Assembly (NCBI GenBank): GCA_031269735.1
Contig: JAISYS010000016.1
Span: forward strand, 1-64,000
Direction of reading: 5' to 3'
DNA: 64,000 nt
Source of the DNA: Candidatus Endomicrobiellum cubanum
GTDB lineage: Bacteria; Elusimicrobiota; Endomicrobiia; Endomicrobiales; Endomicrobiaceae
The translations under genes were made by a program, and so were the position numbers. The notes under the pieces are model-generated. The model was not told the origin of the DNA. It searched no databases and saw only the letters and a list, made by a program, of their open reading frames with translations. Positions 59,421-64,000 of the stretch are shown here, piece after piece (position 1 is the first letter of the stretch; every line of letters starts with the position of its first letter).

Positions 59421-60671
59421 ATGGAAGAATTAAAAAAGCATGATGTAGAAGTTTATGAAGTGTTAGTTCAGGAGCTTAAAAGGCAAAGAGAAACTATAGA
59501 GCTTATAGCTTCAGAAAATATTACTTCGCATTCTGTGATGCAAGCTCAAGGCTCTTGCCTTACAAACAAATATGCTGAAGGATATCCTGGCAAACGTTAT
59601 TATGGTGGTTGTGAATTTGTAGATATAATTGAAAATCTTGCAATAGAAAGAGCAAAAAAACTTTTTAATATGCAGTTTGCAAATGTGCAACCACATTCTG
59701 GTGCGCAAGCAAATTTTGCAGTGCAGCTTGCTCTTTTAAAACCTGGTGATACGATAATGGGTCTTAGTTTAGCGCACGGCGGGCATTTAACACATGGTAG
59801 TCCTTATAATGTTTCTGGAAAATGGTTTAATATTGTAACTTACAATGTGGATGAAAAAACTGGACTTATAAATTATGACGAAATTGAAAATTTAGCTTTA
59901 GAGCATAAACCTAAATTAATAATCAGTGGAGCGAGTGCCTATTCAAGAGTTTGGGAGTGGGAAAAAATATCTACAATTGCAAAAAAGTTTGGAGCTTACC
60001 ATATGGCAGATATAGCTCATTATGCAGGTCTTATTGCAGCAGGTATTTATCCATCTCCTTGTGAATATGCTGATGTTGTAACATCTACAAGTCACAAAAC
60101 ACTTAGAGGGCCTAGGGGAGGATTGATCCTTACAAATAATCCAGATATTGCAAAAAAAATCAATTCTGCAGTTTTCCCTGGAGCACAAGGTGGTCCTTTA
60201 ATGCATGCTATAGCCGCAAAAGCTGTATCTTTCGGGGAAGCTTTAAAACCAGAGTTTAAAGAATATCAAAAGCAGGTTTTAGCTAATTCTAAAAAATTGT
60301 CTCAAGTTTTAGAAGAGTCTGGTTTAAAAATAGTTTCTGACGGTACGGACTGCCATATGTTTTTAGTTGACTTAAGACCTTTGGGTGTTAAAGGTAAAGA
60401 TGCGCAAGAAGTTTTAGAGAAAGCAGGAATTACTTTAAATAAAAATGGAATCCCGTATGATCCAGAAAAACCATCCATAACTTCAGGTATAAGGATAGGT
60501 TCTCCTGCTGTTACAACAAGAGGAATGAAAGAGCATGAAATGACAAAGATTGCTCAATCTATAGTGAAAGTTTTAAAAAATATTAATGATCAAAAAGTAA
60601 TCAACGAAGTTAGAGAAGATATGTTAAAGTTATGTAAGAATTTCCCTATTTATAATAGCTTAGAGTATTAA
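59421..60671 (+). CDS. glyA: Serine hydroxymethyltransferase
   Basis: [47 protein letters not shown]. Confidence 0.97.
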   Translation: MEELKKHDVEVYEVLVQELKRQRETIELIASENITSHSVMQAQGSCLTNKYAEGYPGKRYYGGCEFVDIIENLAIERAKKLFNMQFANVQPHSGAQANFAVQLALLKPGDTIMGLSLAHGGHLTHGSPYNVSGKWFNIVTYNVDEKTGLINYDEIENLALEHKPKLIISGASAYSRVWEWEKISTIAKKFGAYHMADIAHYAGLIAAGIYPSPCEYADVVTSTSHKTLRGPRGGLILTNNPDIAKKINSAVFPGAQGGPLMHAIAAKAVSFGEALKPEFKEYQKQVLANSKKLSQVLEESGLKIVSDGTDCHMFLVDLRPLGVKGKDAQEVLEKAGITLNKNGIPYDPEKPSITSGIRIGSPAVTTRGMKEHEMTKIAQSIVKVLKNINDQKVINEVREDMLKLCKNFPIYNSLEY

Positions 60672-60775
60672 TAGATTTATATGGTCCATATAAAAGATGT
60701 AAAGCGTATCTTTGTCTGCTCCATGTCTTTTTCGTCCAGACAATTATAAAATATTAGTTATAAACCTCAGGGAAT

Positions 60776-60804
60776 TTGACAACTTCTCGTCTTTAGTGTA
60801 TAAT
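60776..60804 (+). promoter_or_regulatory. Consensus sigma70 promoter for tRNA-Asp
   Basis: TTGACA-17 nt-TATAAT. Confidence 0.85.
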
Positions 60805-60818
60805 ACTTCAACATATTT

Positions 60819-60894
60819 GGGGACGTGGTGTAGCCTGGTTTAACACACTGCCCTGTCAAGGCAGAGACCGCGGGTTCAAATCCCGTCGTCCCCG
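60819..60894 (+). tRNA. tRNA-Asp (GTC)
   Basis: GGGGACG/CGTCCCC acceptor, anticodon arm CTGCC-CTGTCAA-GGCAG, T arm GCGGG-TTCAAAT-CCCGT. Confidence 0.95.
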
Positions 60895-62231
60895 TATGAC
60901 GTTTTTACTACAACTATTAAGAGTTGTTCCGGTTGCTTGGGTTAGTTTTGTAATAGTTAAAGATTTTTCCTTAATTTCTTGATTTATGCGGGACAAGGTG
61001 TTAAAAGGTTCATGGTAGTTAGGTATAACTTCCCTGCCTTTTAATATTGAAATCCCGCATATTTCTTTTATTATTAAAGCTTTATCTTCGTAGCTGCTTT
61101 CCTTATACACCTGCTCTAACTCATTTATAAAGAAAAACAGAGCTTTGGCTTTTTGGACTGTTTTCTTTTCGTCAGTATTGCAAAGGGCAAGTTCATTTTT
61201 AAGCCCTATTATTGTTTCGTTTAACTCCTTTTCTTTTCTTTCAAACATCTCTAAATTGTTTGTCTTGCCTTTGATATGCAAATCGTAAAGCCTATTCATT
61301 TGTTTTAGGCTATTATCATATTCATCCTGTAAAATATCCCGCTTATTTTGCTCTATAAAGGTTTGTTTTTCTGCAATAATGTCTATTGTCTTTTGTAAGA
61401 TGTTTGTGATGTCTTTGGGGATATGAACGGCTTTGACAACGGAAAATAAGACTTTATCGGCATAATCTTCTTCAGATATATAACCCTTAATCTTATGGTC
61501 TTTTTGGTGTCCGCACCTATAATATCTGTATTTTTTTGCCTTTTCAGGATTTTTCGGATTTTTGATTACATACGCTCCCGTAACAGAACGCTTACATTCA
61601 TAGCATTTACATAACCCACTTAAATAATAGTCAGTTTCGTCTTTGTTATAGGGTCTATTCTCGTCTCTTAACGCGGCGTTTGCTCTATCCCATAGAGCTT
61701 TGCTTATAATAGGCTCGTGGTTGCCGGGATATAGTTTTTCTTTCCAAATAAAAATACCATAATAAAAAGGATTTGCTATAACCCTTTTAAGAGTTGTAAA
61801 CGTCATTCTCTCACCGTTATTTTCGCCCTTATGCGGATTTCTCAAGCCAAGTTGAAATAACATGTCGGCTATCTTAGAAGGAGAGTAATGCCCTTTAACG
61901 GTCAATTCAAACAATTTAACTACTAAAGGGGCGTAAACTTCATCTTTAACTACATCTCCGTTCTCATTACGGAGATACCCGACAGGTGGATAATGCGGAT
62001 AATCTCCTTGTTCCGCTTTCTCTGTAAGCTCCATTTTTGCTTTACGGGAAATATCGTTAGACATTTTCTTTGCAACGGCAGTTTCAATATCAAGCATAAA
62101 TTCATCGTCAGAAGAATAATTTTTATTGTATATCTTATTAGTTCTGGAAAAATGAAAAGTTTTGTTATAATCAAACATCAATTCTCTCATTCTCATTTTG
62201 TCAAAATCGTTCCTCGTAAGGCGGTCTAAAA
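60856..62231 (-). pseudogene. Large serine recombinase, catalytic N-terminus missing; C-terminus reads into tRNA-Asp
   Basis: Frame opens ...VLDRLTRNDFDKMRMRELMFDYNKTFHFSRTNK...; recombinase domain PVGYLRNENGD..., zinc ribbon LSGLCKCYECKRSVTG; coding begins at the edge of the family A repeat (62232). Confidence 0.88.
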
Positions 62232-62315
62232 CCTAACTTGACCGCTTTAACGAAAAAAAGGGGAAATCACTCATAAAAAAGGAAAGAATGGGGGAACCCA
62301 AAAGGTCAAGTCAGG
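62232..62315 (+). repeat. Family A copy 2
   Basis: CCTAACTTGACC (62232-62243) / GGTCAAGTCAGG (62304-62315); internal ATGGGGGAACCCAAAA. Confidence 0.88.
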
Positions 62316-62378
62316 TAATGATTCTTACGTAAGTGTTCTGTTTCACAGCCGCAAAGGAAAGTGCGAAGAAGAGTGTTG

Positions 62379-62428
62379 CCTTGACTCCTATGCTTATTTA
62401 AGTTACAATATAAGCACGAGAATCAAGG
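62379..62428 (+). promoter_or_regulatory. abiE promoter/operator: imperfect 19-bp inverted repeats flanking the -10
   Basis: CCTTGACTCCTATGCTTAT (62379-62397) and ATAAGCACGAGAATCAAGG (62410-62428); TTGACT-17-TACAAT overlapping. Confidence 0.7.
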
Positions 62429-62435
62429 ATTGTTT

Positions 62436-63020
62436 ATGAATCAACTTAAATATTTGTTTAAAAAGAAAGGCGGTATTCTTACCGCATCAGAGGCAAATGC
62501 CGTCGGTATATCCAACGAACGACTGCGGTTGCTTGTTAAAGACGGTGTCCTTGAACGCGTTGCTTATGGCATTTATGCTTCGCATGATATTTTGCCCGAC
62601 AAGATGTATATCTTTCAAAAACGAAGACCTAAGTTAATCTACTCCCACGAAACAGCGTTATTCCTTCATAACCTTACCGACAGAGACCCTATAAATTACA
62701 GCGCTACAGTTCCATCGGGGTATAATACTAAAGGTCTTAAAAAAGACGGCTTAACTGTTTTTTTCATAAAATCAGATTTGTATAAAAAAAATATCGTAAC
62801 AATGGAAACAAGTTTTGGGCATAAAGTATCCGTCTACGGACTTGAAAGGACGATTTGCGACTGTATAAGAAGCCGCAACCAAATGGACATAGCCGTTGTT
62901 ATGCAGGCGCTTAAACAGTATTCAAAACGCAAGGATAAGAATATTAGCCTGCTTATGAGGATAGCCGGAGAGTTCGAAATAACGAAGATTTTGCGAGGGT
63001 ACATGGAGGTCTTGTTGTGA
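62436..63020 (+). CDS. abiEi: Type IV TA system antitoxin AbiEi family
   Basis: N-terminal wHTH GGILTASEANAVGISNERLRLLVKDGVLERVAYGIYA; partner downstream. Confidence 0.88.
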   Translation: MNQLKYLFKKKGGILTASEANAVGISNERLRLLVKDGVLERVAYGIYASHDILPDKMYIFQKRRPKLIYSHETALFLHNLTDRDPINYSATVPSGYNTKGLKKDGLTVFFIKSDLYKKNIVTMETSFGHKVSVYGLERTICDCIRSRNQMDIAVVMQALKQYSKRKDKNISLLMRIAGEFEITKILRGYMEVLL

Positions 63021-63844
63021 AAACATCTACTCAGTTAAAAGCTCTGATAAGAAACTTGGCCGAGAAGAAAAACATCAACCCTGAAGTCATTTTGCGCAAC
63101 TTTATGTTAGAACGCTTGCTTGAACGCATTTCGGTTTCAAAGTATAAAAACAATTTCATACTCAAAGGAGGTATGCTTATATCGGCGATGGTTGGCATAG
63201 GCACGCGCGCCACTATGGATATAGACACTGTTCTTAAGAAAAGAAATTTCTCGGAAGCAGACATCGAGGCAGTGATTAAGGAAATCTTAAGCATTCCCAT
63301 TGATGACAATGTTAAGCTGACTTTTAAAAAGATAGAAGAACTACACGAAGAAGCAGATTACCACGGCTACCGTGTTTCTATTGAGGCGGTTTTGGATAAG
63401 ACGAAACAGATGATAAAAATAGACGTCAGCACCGGAGATTTTGTAACGCCCAAAGAAATCAGGTATGACTTTCAGTTAATGTTTGAGAACAGAAGCATAC
63501 CCCTTATGGCGTATAACGTGGAGACGGTTCTTGCAGAAAAACTTGAGACCATTCTCTCACGCGACATCACTAATACCAGAATGAGAGACTTCTACGACAT
63601 CTATGTCTTAACAAAAACTCACAGCTTTGATAAAAAGATTTTTAAGAGCGCGTTAGAAAAGACTTCCCAAAACCGTAACACAACGCCGCAGGTAGCAGAA
63701 GCAAGGAGCATAATAGAAGCCATTGAAACGAATTTTCTTATGGCTGATTTATGGAAAAGATACCAGAAAAAATACGCTTATGCGGTAGACATCACTTGGC
63801 CAATGGCGATGGACTCTGTGAAACGGTTAAGTTTACTGTCTTAG
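63017..63844 (+). CDS. abiEii: Nucleotidyltransferase toxin AbiEii family
   Basis: FILKGGMLISAMVGIGTRATMDIDTVL, VLAEKLETILSRDITNTRMRDFYDIYVL; GTG start overlaps the abiEi stop (GTGA). Confidence 0.92.
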   Translation: MKTSTQLKALIRNLAEKKNINPEVILRNFMLERLLERISVSKYKNNFILKGGMLISAMVGIGTRATMDIDTVLKKRNFSEADIEAVIKEILSIPIDDNVKLTFKKIEELHEEADYHGYRVSIEAVLDKTKQMIKIDVSTGDFVTPKEIRYDFQLMFENRSIPLMAYNVETVLAEKLETILSRDITNTRMRDFYDIYVLTKTHSFDKKIFKSALEKTSQNRNTTPQVAEARSIIEAIETNFLMADLWKRYQKKYAYAVDITWPMAMDSVKRLSLLS

Positions 63845-64000
63845 GCGCCAGCCAGTACGCGTTAAGAACGTACTGCACCTCTACCCGGGATATAATGTCG
63901 CATTCCTACTACCAACTACCTTAAATATCCTTATCAATCGTCCTTTGTCCGACTTCACGGCGTCGGACAGTCATATCGATAATGGGAATTGAGTTAACGG

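Noticed and set aside
63853-63875. Inverted repeat considered as an integron attC site
   Set aside because: Lacks GTTRRRY/RYYYAAC core sites and any cassette array.
1-64000. CRISPR array search by eye
   Set aside because: No regularly spaced direct repeats seen; dispersed repeats are irregular and mobile-element-like.

Overview
AT-rich bacterial chromosome segment, probably Elusimicrobiota/Endomicrobium-like (inferred from gene content and style; not tested by any search). It is mostly dense housekeeping operons: tmk-holB-ricT-metG-tatD, dnaX-recR, a four-subunit pyruvate:ferredoxin oxidoreductase, aroC-aroK, accA-fba, rpsF-ssb-rpsR-rplI-dnaB-alr, mlaEFD-radA, accCB-efp-pepQ, aroB-aroQ, purC-purS-purL, rng, rsmI-argC-tsaC-glyA. 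Three tRNAs are present. Signs of decay and mobility overlie this: (a) a ~83-bp element with 12-bp terminal inverted repeats CCTGACTTGACC/GGTCAAGTCAGG and an invariant GGGGGAACCC hairpin, 3 full copies plus 1 partial; (b) a second ~140-155-bp MITE-like family with GGTCTSTCTAAAAACC-type ends, at least 7 full or partial copies plus many short tip relics upstream of genes; (c) a higher-GC island at tRNA-Asp with a 5'-truncated serine recombinase and an AbiEi/AbiEii pair with a recognisable inverted-repeat operator; (d) frameshifted pseudogenes (aroB, an M16 peptidase, a BRO-family gene) and remnants of Ser/Asn-rich surface-like proteins. No CRISPR array or rRNA was seen.
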